Counted from the first letter of the stretch, positions 42,529-52,825 are shown. The stretch is 64,000 nt of DNA from Planococcus shenhongbingii (GCF_030413635.1 NZ_CP129235.1:3915505-3979504), one strand, 5' to 3'. A program made the numbers and translations. The notes: generated by a model from the letters alone, not told the origin.

Positions 42529-43893
42529 TTAGAAATCTCCGCCAGATTCATGCTGGCTCCAGTCAATGGTGACGAATTTATTGTATTCTTTCACAAACGC
42601 CAGTTTAACGGTGCCGGTTGGGCCGTTCCGCTGCTTGGCGATAATGATCTCGATCATGTTCTGATCTTCGGTTTCTTTGTCGTAATAATCTTCCCGGTAT
42701 AAGAAGGAAACGATATCGGCATCTTGCTCAATACTTCCTGATTCCCGTAAATCCGACATCATTGGCCGCTTGTCCTGGCGCTGTTCCACTCCACGGGACA
42801 GCTGAGACAACGCAATGACCGGTACTTCAAGTTCACGCGCCAGCCCTTTCAAGGAACGGGAAATATCCGATACTTCCTGCTGGCGGTTCTCGCCGGAACG
42901 TCCCGGCCCTTGTATTAGCTGCAGATAATCAATCATGATCATGCCAAGGCCATATTCCTGCTTGAGGCGCCGGCATTTCGCCCGGATATCATTGACCCGG
43001 ATGCCAGGCGTATCGTCGATGAAAATCCCTGCGTTTGACAGGCTTCCCATCGCCATTGTCAATTTACGCCAATCTTCGTTCTGGAGCGCTCCGGTCCGCA
43101 TGATCTGCGCATCGATATTTCCTTCTGCACAAAGCATACGCATGACCAGCTGTTCAGCGCCCATTTCCAGACTGAAGATCGCGACGTTCTCTTCGGTTTT
43201 CGTTGCGACATTCTGAGCAACGTTCAATGCAAAAGCCGTCTTACCGACAGAAGGCCGCGCAGCCACAATAATCAGGTCGTTTCGCTGGAACCCTGCTGTA
43301 ATCTTATCCAAGTCGCGGAAGCCCGTAGGAATGCCTGTAACGTCTCCTTTGCGGGTATGCAGCAATTCGATATTGTCATAAGTTTTGACTAAGACATCTT
43401 TGATATGAATAAAGTCGCCGGCATTTTTTCTGCTCGACACTTCCATCATTTTCTTTTCTGCTTCGGCAAGCAATGCTTCCACTTCATCTTCGCGTGTAAA
43501 TCCGTCTTCCACAATGGAAGTCGCTACACGGATGAGCCGCCGCAGAAGCGCTTTTTCCTCAACAATATGGGCATAATGCGCCACGTTGGCAGCAGTCGGA
43601 ACCGCATTGGCAATTTCCGTCAAATACGATAAACCGCCGACGTCTTCCAATTCTTTTTTGGCAGAGAGTTCTTCTGTTACGGTAACAACATCAATCGCTT
43701 TGCCATGATCCGATAAAGTTACCATGGTCTGGAAGATTTTTTGATGGGCGATGCGGTAAAAATCTTCCGGCATGACAATTTCCGCCACGGAAATCAGCGA
43801 TTGCGGTTCTAAAAAGATGGCCCCAATTACCGACTGCTCGGCTTCATGGTTATGCGGAGGGACACGATCTATGGTTTCGTTCATTTGGTTCAT
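42529..43893 (-). CDS. dnaB: Replicative DNA helicase
   Basis: A 454-aa hexameric helicase (called DnaC in B. subtilis) that unwinds DNA at the fork. The N-terminal DnaB domain starts VPPHNHEAEQSVIGAIF. The RecA-like C-terminal domain has Walker A ARPSVGKTAFALN near residue 212, Walker B MIMIDYLQLI and the DnaB motif SDLRESGSIEQDADIV. It starts 4 bases after the rplI stop with only a weak ribosome-binding site, which suggests coupled translation. It closes the DUF2232-gdpP-rplI-dnaB operon. Confidence 0.98.
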   Translation of the reverse strand: MNQMNETIDRVPPHNHEAEQSVIGAIFLEPQSLISVAEIVMPEDFYRIAHQKIFQTMVTLSDHGKAIDVVTVTEELSAKKELEDVGGLSYLTEIANAVPTAANVAHYAHIVEEKALLRRLIRVATSIVEDGFTREDEVEALLAEAEKKMMEVSSRKNAGDFIHIKDVLVKTYDNIELLHTRKGDVTGIPTGFRDLDKITAGFQRNDLIIVAARPSVGKTAFALNVAQNVATKTEENVAIFSLEMGAEQLVMRMLCAEGNIDAQIMRTGALQNEDWRKLTMAMGSLSNAGIFIDDTPGIRVNDIRAKCRRLKQEYGLGMIMIDYLQLIQGPGRSGENRQQEVSDISRSLKGLARELEVPVIALSQLSRGVEQRQDKRPMMSDLRESGSIEQDADIVSFLYREDYYDKETEDQNMIEIIIAKQRNGPTGTVKLAFVKEYNKFVTIDWSQHESGGDF

Positions 43894-43897
43894 AGGC

Positions 43898-44347
43898 TTA
43901 CGCTTCTTCTGTTACATGGACTTTAAGCGTAGCTGTTACATCCTGGTGCAATTTAACCGGAATGTTTGTGTAGCCAAGAGTGCGGATAGCATCATCCAAT
44001 TCCATTTTGCGTTTATCCAGCTTGATGCCATGTGCTTTTTCAAGTGCTGTTGCTACTTGTTTGGTTGTAATAGAGCCGAATAAACGGCCGGCTTCACCAG
44101 ACTTCGCTTTCAATTCAATTGTCAGGCCTTCAAGTTTTTCTTTCAACTTTTTCGCATCTTCAAGCTCTTGAGCCGCTTCTTTTTCCTCTTTTTTCTTTTG
44201 GCCGGCCAGCTGGCTGATAGCCGCTTGATCCGCTTCTTTCGCCAAGTTATTTTTCAGCAAAAAGTTATGCGCGTAGCCATCCGCCACGTTCTTCACTTCG
44301 CCTTTTTTGCCTTTTCCTTTTACGTCTTTTAAGAATATTACTTTCAT
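43898..44347 (-). CDS. rplI: 50S ribosomal protein L9
   Basis: A 149-aa ribosomal protein. The N-terminal domain has [21 protein letters not shown] and [12 protein letters not shown], joined by a long charged helix to the C-terminal rRNA-binding domain ([16 protein letters not shown]). Its ATG overlaps the gdpP stop by four bases (ATGA). Confidence 0.98.
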   Translation of the reverse strand: MKVIFLKDVKGKGKKGEVKNVADGYAHNFLLKNNLAKEADQAAISQLAGQKKKEEKEAAQELEDAKKLKEKLEGLTIELKAKSGEAGRLFGSITTKQVATALEKAHGIKLDKRKMELDDAIRTLGYTNIPVKLHQDVTATLKVHVTEEA

Positions 44348-46320
44348 TCTATTTTTCCTCCCTCATACTGTTCCGTTATCGCTTCTTTTAGTTGTTCAAT
44401 CGCTTCTTCAATTGTTGTGCCGGGCATCTGGGTTGCAGCATTTGTTAAGTGGCCGCCGCCTCCAAGATTTTCCATGACGATTTGCACATTTACTTCGCCG
44501 AGCGAACGGGCCGAAATGCCAATGCCGCCTTCTGAACGCTCTGCAACCACGAACGACGCATTGACGTCTTTCATTGTTAACAGAATATCAGCAGTCTGGG
44601 CTATCAATACCGGGCTGTAAATCTGTCCTGGCTCGCCTTTTGCAATCGCTATTCCGTCTGCCACGAATTCGACAGTCTGGACGATTTTTGCCCGCTCTAA
44701 GTATGTCTCGAGATCTTCTTTCAGCAAACGCTGGACCAGCACAGTGTCCGCTCCGTTTGAGCGCAGATAAGAAGCGGCTTCAAATGTTCTGGCACCAGTG
44801 CGCAGTGTGAAGCTTTTGGTATCGACGATAATTCCAGCAAGCATGGCGGTCGCTTCCAGCATCGACAGTTTTTCATGTTTCGGCTGATATTCTATCAATT
44901 CCGTTACAAGCTCCGCTGTCGAGGATGCATAAGGCTCCATATAGACAAGCATCGTATTGGTGATGAATTCCTCGCCTCTGCGGTGATGGTCGATCAATAC
45001 AACGCGTTCCATGCGCTGGAGCACCCGCTCATCAATGACCATGGAAGGCTTATGGGTATCCACTACAACCAGCAGGGAATTATCCGTCATCATCGACAGT
45101 GCTTCTTCTGGTGTGATAAACCGGTCAAACAGTTCATCGTCTTGGCGGATCTCTTCCATCAACCGCATGACCGAGCGGTCGTATGCATTAAAATCGAGCA
45201 CGATGCTGCTTTTGACTTTATTCATCGCTGCCATTTTGGAAACGCCGACCGCTGCCCCGATGGCATCCATGTCCGGCAATTTATGGCCCATAACGAAGAC
45301 ATGGTCGCTTTCCTGGATCAAATCGCGCAATGCATGCGAGATAACCCGCGCCCGCACCCGTGTCCGTTTTTCGACCGGGTTCGTTTTGCCGCCGTAGAAT
45401 TTCACTTTGCCGCTTGGATGCTTGATCGCCACCTGGTCTCCGCCGCGCCCGAGTACCAGATCAAGTCCCGACTGGGCCATGCTGCCAAGCTCGACAAGCG
45501 ACGCTGAACCAGCGCCGACCCCAATGCTTAAAGTTAAAGCTAAATTGTCTTTCGAAGTCACTTCCCGGATATCATCCAGAATAGCGAATTTCGACAGTTC
45601 CAGCTCTTTTAAAATCGATTCATTGAAAACCGCCATGAAGCGGTCAGATGAAATCCGTTTGACGAAAATCCCGTAATGTGAACCCCATTCATTGATCAAT
45701 GAAGTCACCAGGCTGTTCAAATTGCTTCGCGTCTGGTCATCCATGCCTTGCGACAATTCATCGTAATTATCGATAAACAAAATGCCGATAACCGTTCGAT
45801 CCGCATAATAAAGCGTTTCAATTTCAACTTGCTCAGTAATATCGAATAAATAAAACAAACGGTCATCCGCTTTATAATAAGCGCGGTATTTGCGTTCGCC
45901 AAGCGTGATGGTCATATCCCGTACTTCTTCCGATTTCACCAGTGTATGAAATTCATCCGATAAGCTGTAAAGAGACTCCCCGATTAACGTGTCATACTCA
46001 AGTGTTGATGTCATGTAAGGGTTCGCCCATTCAATATCGAAGTTTTCATTGACCAGCAAAATACCAATAGGCATTTCCAGCAGCGCTTCTTCTCCGACTT
46101 TTTTCATGCGGTAGGAAAGTGTTTCTATATGCTTTTCGGTTGCTTCGTACACCCGCTTTTCAGTAATCCAGGCATAGATGAAAACCGCCCCGAAAAGGAT
46201 GATGAATATCCCGCCTGCCCACTCTGACCTCAACGAGACCAAAATTGCCGCTGCCAGTCCTAAAAACAGCAGCACCAGAAGGGGAATTCGAAGTTTCCTT
46301 TTTCTAAAAAAAGCCGACAT
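44344..46320 (-). CDS. gdpP: Cyclic-di-AMP phosphodiesterase GdpP
   Basis: A 658-aa membrane enzyme that hydrolyses c-di-AMP to pApA and so sets osmolyte and wall homeostasis. Two N-terminal helices (about 10-50), a PAS-like domain, a degenerate GGDEF domain and a DHH/DHHA1 catalytic module lie in order. The DHH part shows [17 protein letters not shown] near residue 345, VVDTHKPS and the DHHRRGEE motif near 425. [10 protein letters not shown] near 610 is the DHHA1 end. GAGGAG lies 10 bases upstream of the ATG. Confidence 0.96.
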   Translation of the reverse strand: MSAFFRKRKLRIPLLVLLFLGLAAAILVSLRSEWAGGIFIILFGAVFIYAWITEKRVYEATEKHIETLSYRMKKVGEEALLEMPIGILLVNENFDIEWANPYMTSTLEYDTLIGESLYSLSDEFHTLVKSEEVRDMTITLGERKYRAYYKADDRLFYLFDITEQVEIETLYYADRTVIGILFIDNYDELSQGMDDQTRSNLNSLVTSLINEWGSHYGIFVKRISSDRFMAVFNESILKELELSKFAILDDIREVTSKDNLALTLSIGVGAGSASLVELGSMAQSGLDLVLGRGGDQVAIKHPSGKVKFYGGKTNPVEKRTRVRARVISHALRDLIQESDHVFVMGHKLPDMDAIGAAVGVSKMAAMNKVKSSIVLDFNAYDRSVMRLMEEIRQDDELFDRFITPEEALSMMTDNSLLVVVDTHKPSMVIDERVLQRMERVVLIDHHRRGEEFITNTMLVYMEPYASSTAELVTELIEYQPKHEKLSMLEATAMLAGIIVDTKSFTLRTGARTFEAASYLRSNGADTVLVQRLLKEDLETYLERAKIVQTVEFVADGIAIAKGEPGQIYSPVLIAQTADILLTMKDVNASFVVAERSEGGIGISARSLGEVNVQIVMENLGGGGHLTNAATQMPGTTIEEAIEQLKEAITEQYEGGKIE

Positions 46321-46334
46321 TTCTTTTCAGCTCC

Positions 46335-47285
46335 TCATTTTCCTTTAAAATCATGTGCCCGTTTAACCCATCCCCGGATATCAAAGCCGAGGTCGATAAT
46401 TCCGACAATGCTCGTGAATGACTGCAAGGGCAACGCCAGTACGGTAACAATGACGGTCACCCATGTCGGCCAGCCTTCTTGCTTGATGTAAAAATGATAA
46501 AAAGAAACACCTTGCAAGAAAAGCAGGAATTGAAGCACGACGGATGCATTGATGAAAATCATGTAAGCCATTGTACCAAGCTGCAAATCAGACAGCAGCG
46601 AAACGAGTATAACGATTAAATAGTACCATAATACACTTTTCGGCAATTTCATATCCCGAAAAGGCGGAAATTTTGGAACTTCAATGCCCAGGCGCTTTAA
46701 AATCGGCAATAACAGCAGCAGCAACAGCCACACTATTATGAAAACCGACAGCACCAGTAAAGCCGGCAGCAATGTTTCAAATGTCGTCATTAATTGATTG
46801 ACCATTTCATTGTATTCATCAGTGGAAGCGCCAATACTTTCCAGCAAAGTGCCGGTTTGTTTATATGAAGCTTCCATTGCGGTCATCATCTCTTCGATGA
46901 CATTGATGCCCAACAGCCAAATGGATGCCAGGTACTGCAGCATCACCGACAGCAGCAAGACAATGCCTGAACCCATGAACATGAATAGCTTAGTTTTCTG
47001 GTTATAGATCGACAAACCGATCATCAGGCCAAGCGGAATATGGATCAGCGCCAGCGGCAAAGCGAGCAGCCCGCCTACCAGCACTGATAAGGTCAGGCAC
47101 ACCGCTGCAAAAAGCGCCGAAGCCTTCCAGTGGTATTTAGCACTGTACCAGGCAATGGGCAAAGCTAAAAATAATGTCGTTACAACATTTAAAAGAGGCA
47201 CATAAACAGAGAGGGCGAGCAGTACCGTAAAGACAGCCGCCATCATGGCCCCATGAGTAATTTGTTTTGTTTGTTGATTTGGCAT
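46335..47285 (-). CDS. DUF2232 (YybS-like) membrane protein
   Basis: A 316-aa polytopic membrane protein with about eight helices, matching the YybS/DUF2232 family that regularly precedes gdpP. Relatives resemble ECF-transporter S components. The function is unknown. I start at ATG 47285 (MPNQQTKQITHGAMMAAV), with AAGAAGGGG about 12 bases upstream. The longer frame adds a basic stretch not typical of the family. gdpP begins 14 bases downstream. Confidence 0.85.
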   Translation of the reverse strand: MPNQQTKQITHGAMMAAVFTVLLALSVYVPLLNVVTTLFLALPIAWYSAKYHWKASALFAAVCLTLSVLVGGLLALPLALIHIPLGLMIGLSIYNQKTKLFMFMGSGIVLLLSVMLQYLASIWLLGINVIEEMMTAMEASYKQTGTLLESIGASTDEYNEMVNQLMTTFETLLPALLVLSVFIIVWLLLLLLLPILKRLGIEVPKFPPFRDMKLPKSVLWYYLIVILVSLLSDLQLGTMAYMIFINASVVLQFLLFLQGVSFYHFYIKQEGWPTWVTVIVTVLALPLQSFTSIVGIIDLGFDIRGWVKRAHDFKGK

Positions 47286-47403
47286 TCTGTTGTTTTTCCC
47301 CTTCTTTCGGGTTGATTTCATCCTTGTAATTGTAACATGATTAAGGTCGCTGAACAAAAAAAGGGAATACCCGGAAGAATCTGCTTGTCGAATTTATGGC
47401 AAC

Positions 47404-47434
47404 AAAAAAGAGACCGGTTTCCCGGCCTCTTTTC
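47404..47434 (-). terminator. Terminator of the rpsF-ssb-rpsR operon
   Basis: AAAAGAGGCCGG pairs with CCGGTCTCTTTT (one G-U) and ends in a U-run on the minus strand. A family-2 repeat lies between it and the rpsR stop. Confidence 0.9.
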
Positions 47435-47479
47435 ATAATATAAGAAAATATAGTCTTTCAGCTTGAAAGAAGTATGTCT

Positions 47480-47600
47480 GTGTCCAGACTCCAGCGCCCA
47501 GATTCTCGGGTCATAAGCCAACCCGGCTGTGTGGCAAAGAGCGCCACTTCGCCGGTTCGTCTTAAGCCCGTCGAATCTACACGGGCGCTTCCGCTTTTCT
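47480..47600. repeat. Family-2 structured repeat, single copy
   Basis: A long imperfect hairpin. The outer stem GCGCCC (47494-47499) pairs with GGGCGC (47583-47588), with GATTC/GAATC and ATAAG/CTTA(A)G inside and an apical CGGC/GCCG part. The element starts a few bases beyond the rpsR stop. It is the same type as the elements at 49990-50450 and 60562-60936. Confidence 0.75.
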
Positions 47601-47603
47601 TAC

Positions 47604-47840
47604 TTATCTTTCTTCCGCAACAAACGGTAGAAGTGCCATGATACGAGAGCGTTTGACAGCGATTGTCAACTTGCGTTGCCATTTAGCGCTAGTGCCTGTA
47701 ACACGACGTGGCAAGATTTTTCCTCTTTCAGAAATAAATTTCTTCAATAGGTCAGTATCTTTATAGTCGATGTGCGTGATGTTGTTTGACGTAAAATAAC
47801 AAACCTTTTTACGTTTCTTTCCTCCGCGACGTGGTGCCAT
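47604..47840 (-). CDS. rpsR: 30S ribosomal protein S18
   Basis: A 78-aa ribosomal protein with [17 protein letters not shown], a helical core and the [25 protein letters not shown] block that contacts 16S rRNA and S6. GGAGG lies 8 bases upstream of the ATG. Last gene of rpsF-ssb-rpsR. Confidence 0.98.
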   Translation of the reverse strand: MAPRRGGKKRKKVCYFTSNNITHIDYKDTDLLKKFISERGKILPRRVTGTSAKWQRKLTIAVKRSRIMALLPFVAEER

Positions 47841-47896
47841 ATCGAATTACCTCCTTTTTAATTGGATTTTTTCGTTCTTCGCGAGTCTGGTCCGTC

Positions 47897-48382
47897 TTAG
47901 AACGGCAAATCGTCATCCGATACTTCGATCGGGCCGCTGCCGCTTGAGAATGGATCCTGGTCTACACGTGTATAATTTTGCTGACTTGGGCTCGGCGATT
48001 GGTTCTGCTGATAGGATGGCTGTTGGCCTTGTGAACGGTCTGCATTAGCATTAGCTCCAGAGTTTTTCGGCTCAAGAAATTGGACGCTGTCAGCCACAAC
48101 TTCAGTCGTATAGACGCGTTTTCCATCCTGCCCTTCGTAGCTTCCAGTTTGAATGCGGCCTTCAACGCCAGCCAGGCTTCCTTTTTTCAAGAAGTTCGCT
48201 GTGTTTTCAGCTTGTTTGCGCCAAACAGTACAATTGATAAAATCCGTTTCTTTCTCACCTTGCGCATTGGAGAATGTCCGGTTTACAGCCAGTGTAAAAC
48301 GGGCAACTGCCGCACCGCTTGGGGTATAGCGAAGATCCGGATCTTTTGTCAGTCTTCCGACTAAAACAACTCGGTTAATCAT
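47897..48382 (-). CDS. ssb: Single-stranded DNA-binding protein
   Basis: A 161-aa SSB with an N-terminal OB fold ([29 protein letters not shown]), then a Gln/Asn/Ser-rich linker. The acidic tip is DDDLPF, which binds partner proteins at the fork. AAGGAGG precedes the ATG. Confidence 0.98.
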   Translation of the reverse strand: MINRVVLVGRLTKDPDLRYTPSGAAVARFTLAVNRTFSNAQGEKETDFINCTVWRKQAENTANFLKKGSLAGVEGRIQTGSYEGQDGKRVYTTEVVADSVQFLEPKNSGANANADRSQGQQPSYQQNQSPSPSQQNYTRVDQDPFSSGSGPIEVSDDDLPF

Positions 48383-48432
48383 CAGAATTCAACCTCCTTT
48401 AGTCAATAGTATTTTACAGATGCATATGCTGC

Positions 48433-48720
48433 TTACGCGTCTTTGCGTACAGCGATATGACGAATAATGTCTTCGTTAATGTTCGCAAGACGTGTGTATT
48501 CGTTGATAGCTTCAGAACCAGCGTTTACTTTTACGATTTGGTAGAAACCTTCACGTAAATCGTTGATTTCATAAGCTAAACGACGTTTACCCCACTCTTT
48601 CGACTCGATGATTTCAGCACCGTTAGAAGTAAGGATGTCGTTAAAACGCTCGACTAGAGCTTTTTTAGCTTCCTCTTCAATTGCAGGCTGAATAATGTAC
48701 ATTAATTCATACTCTCTCAT
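48433..48720 (-). CDS. rpsF: 30S ribosomal protein S6
   Basis: A 95-aa ribosomal protein ([39 protein letters not shown]) that pairs with S18 in the small-subunit platform. AAGGAGG lies upstream of the ATG. It is the first gene of the operon, and the S6-S18 complex commonly represses it through its leader. Confidence 0.98.
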   Translation of the reverse strand: MREYELMYIIQPAIEEEAKKALVERFNDILTSNGAEIIESKEWGKRRLAYEINDLREGFYQIVKVNAGSEAINEYTRLANINEDIIRHIAVRKDA

Positions 48721-48746
48721 CGTGTTGTCACCTCCTTATGGACTTG

Positions 48747-48768
48747 GGCCCTGCTGATTCCAGCGGGC
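48747..48768 (-). promoter_or_regulatory. Candidate S6:S18 leader hairpin
   Basis: In the rpsF leader GCCCGCTGG pairs with (C)CAGCAGGGC around a short loop with one bulge, 15-20 bases before the ribosome-binding site. S6:S18-binding leaders are known at this place in many bacteria. I infer the role from position. Confidence 0.35.
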
Positions 48769-48895
48769 AAGGAGCAAGCAATTCAAAATATTACTCACAT
48801 CAATGTATTGTATCATAAACGGCAAGGGACAGCAACCCTATATTTCATGCCCTGTTCAGCTATAATTTATGTAGCTAATACAAGGAAGTGATTGC

Positions 48896-49456
48896 ATGGA
48901 ACCGACTCATACCATTGAATTGAAGTTAGAAGAAATCGCACCAAAGGCATTGTGGATCAATGTGCTGCTTCTGATTCTCTTTGCTGCCGCTTACCACCTG
49001 TTTGCTGAACCGTTTTCTTTCCGTTTTTCATTTAATGGCGTTCTGTTGTTTATCTTCGGCTATACGGCTCTGATTGTGCTCCACGAATTATTTCACTTGA
49101 TCGGTTTTGTGCTATTTGGCAAAGTGACAATTGCTTCATTGAAATATGGTATTAATTTAAAAATGGGAATCGCTTATGCGACGACCAGTACGGCTATCCG
49201 CATTAACGCCATGAAAAAAGCGCTGCTGCTGCCTTTCTGGACAACCGCTGTCATCCCGACCATCATTGGATTTTGGATAGACAGCCAAGTATTAGTCCTT
49301 CTTGGCGCCATGCTCGCAGCCGGCGCCATTGGTGATTTTTATATGTACCGGGAACTGCTGAAAGAACGCAGCGACGCTTGGGTGCTGGATGACCCGGAAC
49401 TTCCTCGCCTCCATATTTATGAACAAAATCCCAATATAAAAAGCGCCGATCAATGA
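48896..49456 (+). CDS. DUF3267 membrane protein with HExxH
   Basis: A 186-aa protein with about five hydrophobic helices. It has an HELFH zinc-protease motif (His63, Glu64, His67) inside the second helix region, as in DUF3267 proteins related to site-2-protease-like families. The substrate is unknown. It is one of few plus-strand genes in the origin-proximal part, starting with AAGGAAG upstream of its ATG and ending in a terminator. Confidence 0.8.
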   Translation: MEPTHTIELKLEEIAPKALWINVLLLILFAAAYHLFAEPFSFRFSFNGVLLFIFGYTALIVLHELFHLIGFVLFGKVTIASLKYGINLKMGIAYATTSTAIRINAMKKALLLPFWTTAVIPTIIGFWIDSQVLVLLGAMLAAGAIGDFYMYRELLKERSDAWVLDDPELPRLHIYEQNPNIKSADQ

Positions 49457-49470
49457 TCGGCGCTTTTTTG
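49438..49470. terminator. Bidirectional terminator after DUF3267
   Basis: AGCGCCGATC pairs perfectly with GATCGGCGCT, with A and T tracts outside. It overlaps the end of the DUF3267 gene and serves both convergent genes. Confidence 0.93.
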
Positions 49471-49486
49471 ACATTTATCAAGGTTT

Positions 49487-49864
49487 TTAAACGGTTACTG
49501 CCACATCCCAGTTGCCCGTTTCCAATTTTCTCTTCAACAAATTTTCAGATGCCGCGATATAGACAGCGGTCTGCAATACTTTCCCTTCAGTTTCGACTTC
49601 AATCGTCACTTTGTTGAAAAGATCCGTAGCTGCACCGCCTGTATAATCTTCCAGATAGTCGATTGCCGGCCATAGTTCCTTGGGAATGTAATAGACTTCC
49701 CCGTGAATTTCACCTTGTTCAGATAAAGTCATTGCCGGATAGCCAAGCCCAGTATCGTATAGTTCCCCTTTGGCAACTGCATGCTCTGCGACCAACTCTG
49801 CTTCACCTAAATAATCATGATATTTTCCGCCACGCTTTAACGTTCCATATACAAATAACAACAT
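49487..49864 (-). CDS. Gamma-glutamylcyclotransferase-family protein
   Basis: A 125-aa AIG2/GGCT-fold protein with the phosphate-loop-like YGTLKRGGKYHDYL at the N-terminus. GEVYYIP follows, with the conserved acidic residue in IDYLEDY near residue 72. Members cleave gamma-glutamyl amines or amino acids to 5-oxoproline. The exact substrate is unknown. AGGAGG lies 6 bases upstream of the ATG. Confidence 0.85.
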   Translation of the reverse strand: MLLFVYGTLKRGGKYHDYLGEAELVAEHAVAKGELYDTGLGYPAMTLSEQGEIHGEVYYIPKELWPAIDYLEDYTGGAATDLFNKVTIEVETEGKVLQTAVYIAASENLLKRKLETGNWDVAVTV

Positions 49865-49989
49865 TTCAATCCTCCTATATCAAAAACCGAATGCAGCTAA
49901 GCATCCGGTCATTTTTTATTTTTATTCCAATGGCTATGGGGTCAATACTTTTCATACTGGCCGTTTCCGGAAATGGAATTTTATAAGCA

Positions 49990-50450
49990 CTAGACCGGCT
50001 TACGCCTGTCGAAAGGGAACGGCCGTTTCGCTTTTAGACTTATCCAGCTGCAACGGCCAGGTTCTCGGGTCGTAAGCCAGCCCGGCTGTGCGGCAAAAAG
50101 CGCCGCTTCGCTGGTCCGTCTTACGCCTGTCGAACCTGAACGGCCGTTTCCGCTTTTAGACTTATCTAGCTCCGGCGCCCAGCCTCTCGAGACGCTTCGG
50201 ACTTGCGTCTGTATCGCTTCGCTAGCTTCGACGCATGAAAAGAGCTGCCGATAACGGACAAGAACGCCATTACCTTCAAGTCCTCCAGCGCTTGTCAGAG
50301 CTAAACGGGCACCTCCGCTTTTAGACTTATCCAGTTGCAACGGCCAGATTCTCCGGCCATAAGCCAACCTGGCTGTGCGGCAAAAAGCGCCGCTTCGCCA
50401 GTCTATCTTATGCCTATCGAAAGGGAACGGCCGTTTTCACTTTTAGACGT
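49990..50450. repeat. Family-2 structured repeats, tandem array
   Basis: One half copy (49990-50040) and three fuller copies stand head to tail, each ending 'GCTTTTAGACTTATC'. The outer stems are AACGGCC/GGCCGTT (50052-50058 with 50142-50148, and 50339-50345 with 50429-50435) and a decayed GCGCCC/GGGCAC (50175 with 50307). Inner pairing is kept in the better copies. The last copy touches the ychF stop codon. Confidence 0.75.
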
Positions 50451-51543
50451 TAAATCTAAACAGCATTACATCTCCGTCTTTAACGACGTATTCTTTGCCT
50501 TCTTGACGAACTTTCCCTGCTTCTTTTGCAGCCGCCATTGAACCTGTTTCTACCAGGTCCTCGTAAGCTACTGTTTCGGCACGGATAAATCCGCGTTCAA
50601 AGTCAGAGTGGATAACGCCGGCACATTGAGGAGCTTTCATGCCTTTTTTGAATGTCCAAGCGCGCACTTCCTGTACACCAGCAGTGAAATACGTTGCCAG
50701 CCCAAGCAAATTATATGATGCTTTGATCAATTGATCCAAACCGGATTCTTTGATGCCAAGCTCTTCAAGGAACATTTCTTTTTCTTCGTCTTCCAGTTCA
50801 GCCATTTCTTCTTCAATCTTCGCACAAACGACGATGACTTCTGAATTTTGCTGAGCTGCGTAGTCACGGACTTGTTGAACATATTCATTGTTGTCCGCAT
50901 CGGTAATTTCATCTTCCGCTACGTTTGCTGCGTATAGCATCGGCTTAAGCGTTAATAAATTCAAGTTTTTTGCGATGCGCAGTTCGTCTTCTGTAAAGTC
51001 GATGGAACGAGCTAAGTCCCCAGCTTCGAATGCCTCACGAAGTTTCATCAGTACCGGCTCTTCAGCAATCGCATCTTTGTCTTTTTGCTTCACCAATTTG
51101 GCAGCACGGGCAATGCGTTTTTCAATGCTTTCCATGTCCGCAAGAATCAATTCCAAGTTAATAACTTCAATATCTGAAATCGGGTCAACTTTTCCGGATA
51201 CATGTGTGACATTTTCATCAGCAAAACAGCGCACCACTTGAACGATAGCGTCTACTTCACGGATATGAGAAAGGAATTTATTTCCAAGCCCTTCGCCTTT
51301 GCTTGCGCCTTTTACGATGCCGGCGATATCTGTAAATTCAAAAGCTGTCGGTATTGTTTTCTTCGGTACCACCAACTCAGTCAGTTTGTCTAAGCGCTCA
51401 TCCGGCACTTCAACAATTCCGACGTTTGGATCTATTGTACAGAACGGGTAGTTGGCTGCTTCGGCCCCCGCTTTAGTAATAGCATTGAATAATGTGGATT
51501 TCCCCACGTTTGGTAAACCTACAATCCCTGCAGTTAATGCCAA
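50443..51543 (-). CDS. ychF: Redox-regulated ATPase YchF
   Basis: A 366-aa Obg-related P-loop ATPase that associates with ribosomes and takes part in stress responses. Walker A is GLPNVGKSTLFN, the switch region FTDIAGIVKGASKGEGLGN and the base-recognition loop NVAEDEIT. The TGS domain at the C-terminus has ARTWTFKKG-like and DFERGFIRAET segments. TTG 51543 gives the usual MALTAGIVG start and exactly 366 residues; AAAGG lies 11 bases upstream. The stop is supplied by the edge of a family-2 repeat. Confidence 0.95.
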   Translation of the reverse strand: MALTAGIVGLPNVGKSTLFNAITKAGAEAANYPFCTIDPNVGIVEVPDERLDKLTELVVPKKTIPTAFEFTDIAGIVKGASKGEGLGNKFLSHIREVDAIVQVVRCFADENVTHVSGKVDPISDIEVINLELILADMESIEKRIARAAKLVKQKDKDAIAEEPVLMKLREAFEAGDLARSIDFTEDELRIAKNLNLLTLKPMLYAANVAEDEITDADNNEYVQQVRDYAAQQNSEVIVVCAKIEEEMAELEDEEKEMFLEELGIKESGLDQLIKASYNLLGLATYFTAGVQEVRAWTFKKGMKAPQCAGVIHSDFERGFIRAETVAYEDLVETGSMAAAKEAGKVRQEGKEYVVKDGDVMLFRFNV

Positions 51544-51699
51544 AGGATTCACAACCTTTCTTCTGTCTAACACGAATTATTTTTTTGCAACCATTCCATT
51601 ATAGGAACGAAATACTGTTCTGTCCATTTTTCAAAACTTATATAAATTCATTACTATTGTTATATAAGTATTGTCTTTATACTCATATAAGATTTTCTA

Positions 51700-51900
51700 T
51701 TATTCTTCTTCGGCTTTTACTAAAACTTTTTTAATTTTCTTATTGAATTCGACGCGCGGAATCATGACACTGTGTTGGCAGCCTTCGCATTTGATTCGGA
51801 TGTCAGCACCCATGCGGATAATTTTCCAGGCATTTGCTCCGCAAGGATGCCCTTTTTTCATTTCCACGATATCATTCAGTCCATACTCTTTCTTTTCCAT
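51700..51900 (-). CDS. DUF951 small protein
   Basis: A 66-aa basic protein of the DUF951 family (MKKGHPCGANAWKIIRMGADIRIKCEGCQHSVMIPR). Three cysteines (HPCG and CEGC) suggest a zinc-ribbon-like fold. The function is unknown, but it is conserved next to ychF and the mscS-like gene. ATG 51900 has GGAG 8 bases upstream. It ends with an acidic tail. Confidence 0.88.
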   Translation of the reverse strand: MEKKEYGLNDIVEMKKGHPCGANAWKIIRMGADIRIKCEGCQHSVMIPRVEFNKKIKKVLVKAEEE

Positions 51901-51916
51901 CGCCCTGTCTCCTTCG

Positions 51917-52825
51917 TTACTTTTTAGCAATGACCGACGGATTGGAGTCTTCAGGCGACCGCTGCACCATGACCATCCGCGGGTAAGGAATTTCCACGCC
52001 TTTTTTGTCCAAATAGTCTTTCAAATCCCGGCGGATACCGCGGGAAACTGCAAAATGCTGCATCGGCAAGGTTTCTGCTGTAATTCGCATGATTATTTCT
52101 GTTGTGGTGATGTTTTGCACCCCTAATAATTCAGGAGGTTTTATAATCTGCTCGTATTTTTCAGGAAGATCCACTAGAAACTCCTGGATTAGCCCTTCCA
52201 CTCGTGCAATATCCGATTCATAAGAAATATTGACATCCACTACTGCAATCGAGTTATGGATAGAGAAATTGACGACATCCGTCACGTTGCCGTTCGGGAA
52301 AATAAATAATTCTCCTGTAAACCCCTTTACTTTTGTGGTGCGCAAGCCAATTTCTTCAACCGTACCTTCAGCTTGACCAATCCGGACGTAATCTCCCACT
52401 GAAAACTGATCTTCAAAAATGATGAAGAATCCGGTGATTACATCACGCACCAAGTTCTGAGCCCCGAAACCGATGGCAAGGCCAAGAACCCCGGCCCCAG
52501 CAATTAACCCGGTGATATCAATTGTGAAGGCTGACAATACCGCGATAATCGCCATAAAATAGACTGCATACGACACAATGTTCTCCAGCAATTTGGACAT
52601 CGTCTGTTGCCGCCGCTCGTTGTATTTCAAAGGACCTTTTATGCGTACCGCAAATGTTTTGCGAATCAACATTTTTGCGACCCTTACAATAATTCCCGAC
52701 ATTACAATGATCAACATCACTTTTAAACCGACAAAACCGATATTGAGCCACATTTCTTGATCCAGGAGAAACTTCTTCCCTTGTTCCACAGCTTGTTCTG
52801 CATTTGCTACTGTATCTGTAGTCAC
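51917..52825 (-). CDS. Small-conductance mechanosensitive channel
   Basis: A 302-aa MscS-family channel that opens under membrane tension to release solutes. It has three N-terminal helices, the pore helix region GLAIGFGAQNLVRDVITGFFI near residue 120, and the cytoplasmic beta domain (EDQFSVGDYVRIGQAEGTVEEIGLRTTKV). GTG 52825 is the start, with GAAGGTG 5 bases upstream. Confidence 0.93.
   Translation of the reverse strand: MTTDTVANAEQAVEQGKKFLLDQEMWLNIGFVGLKVMLIIVMSGIIVRVAKMLIRKTFAVRIKGPLKYNERRQQTMSKLLENIVSYAVYFMAIIAVLSAFTIDITGLIAGAGVLGLAIGFGAQNLVRDVITGFFIIFEDQFSVGDYVRIGQAEGTVEEIGLRTTKVKGFTGELFIFPNGNVTDVVNFSIHNSIAVVDVNISYESDIARVEGLIQEFLVDLPEKYEQIIKPPELLGVQNITTTEIIMRITAETLPMQHFAVSRGIRRDLKDYLDKKGVEIPYPRMVMVQRSPEDSNPSVIAKK

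Noticed and set aside
49990..50450. Small ORF of 125 codons through the repeat array
   Set aside because: It results from open frames in tandem GC-rich repeats; each repeat translates to similar sequence without a start signal.
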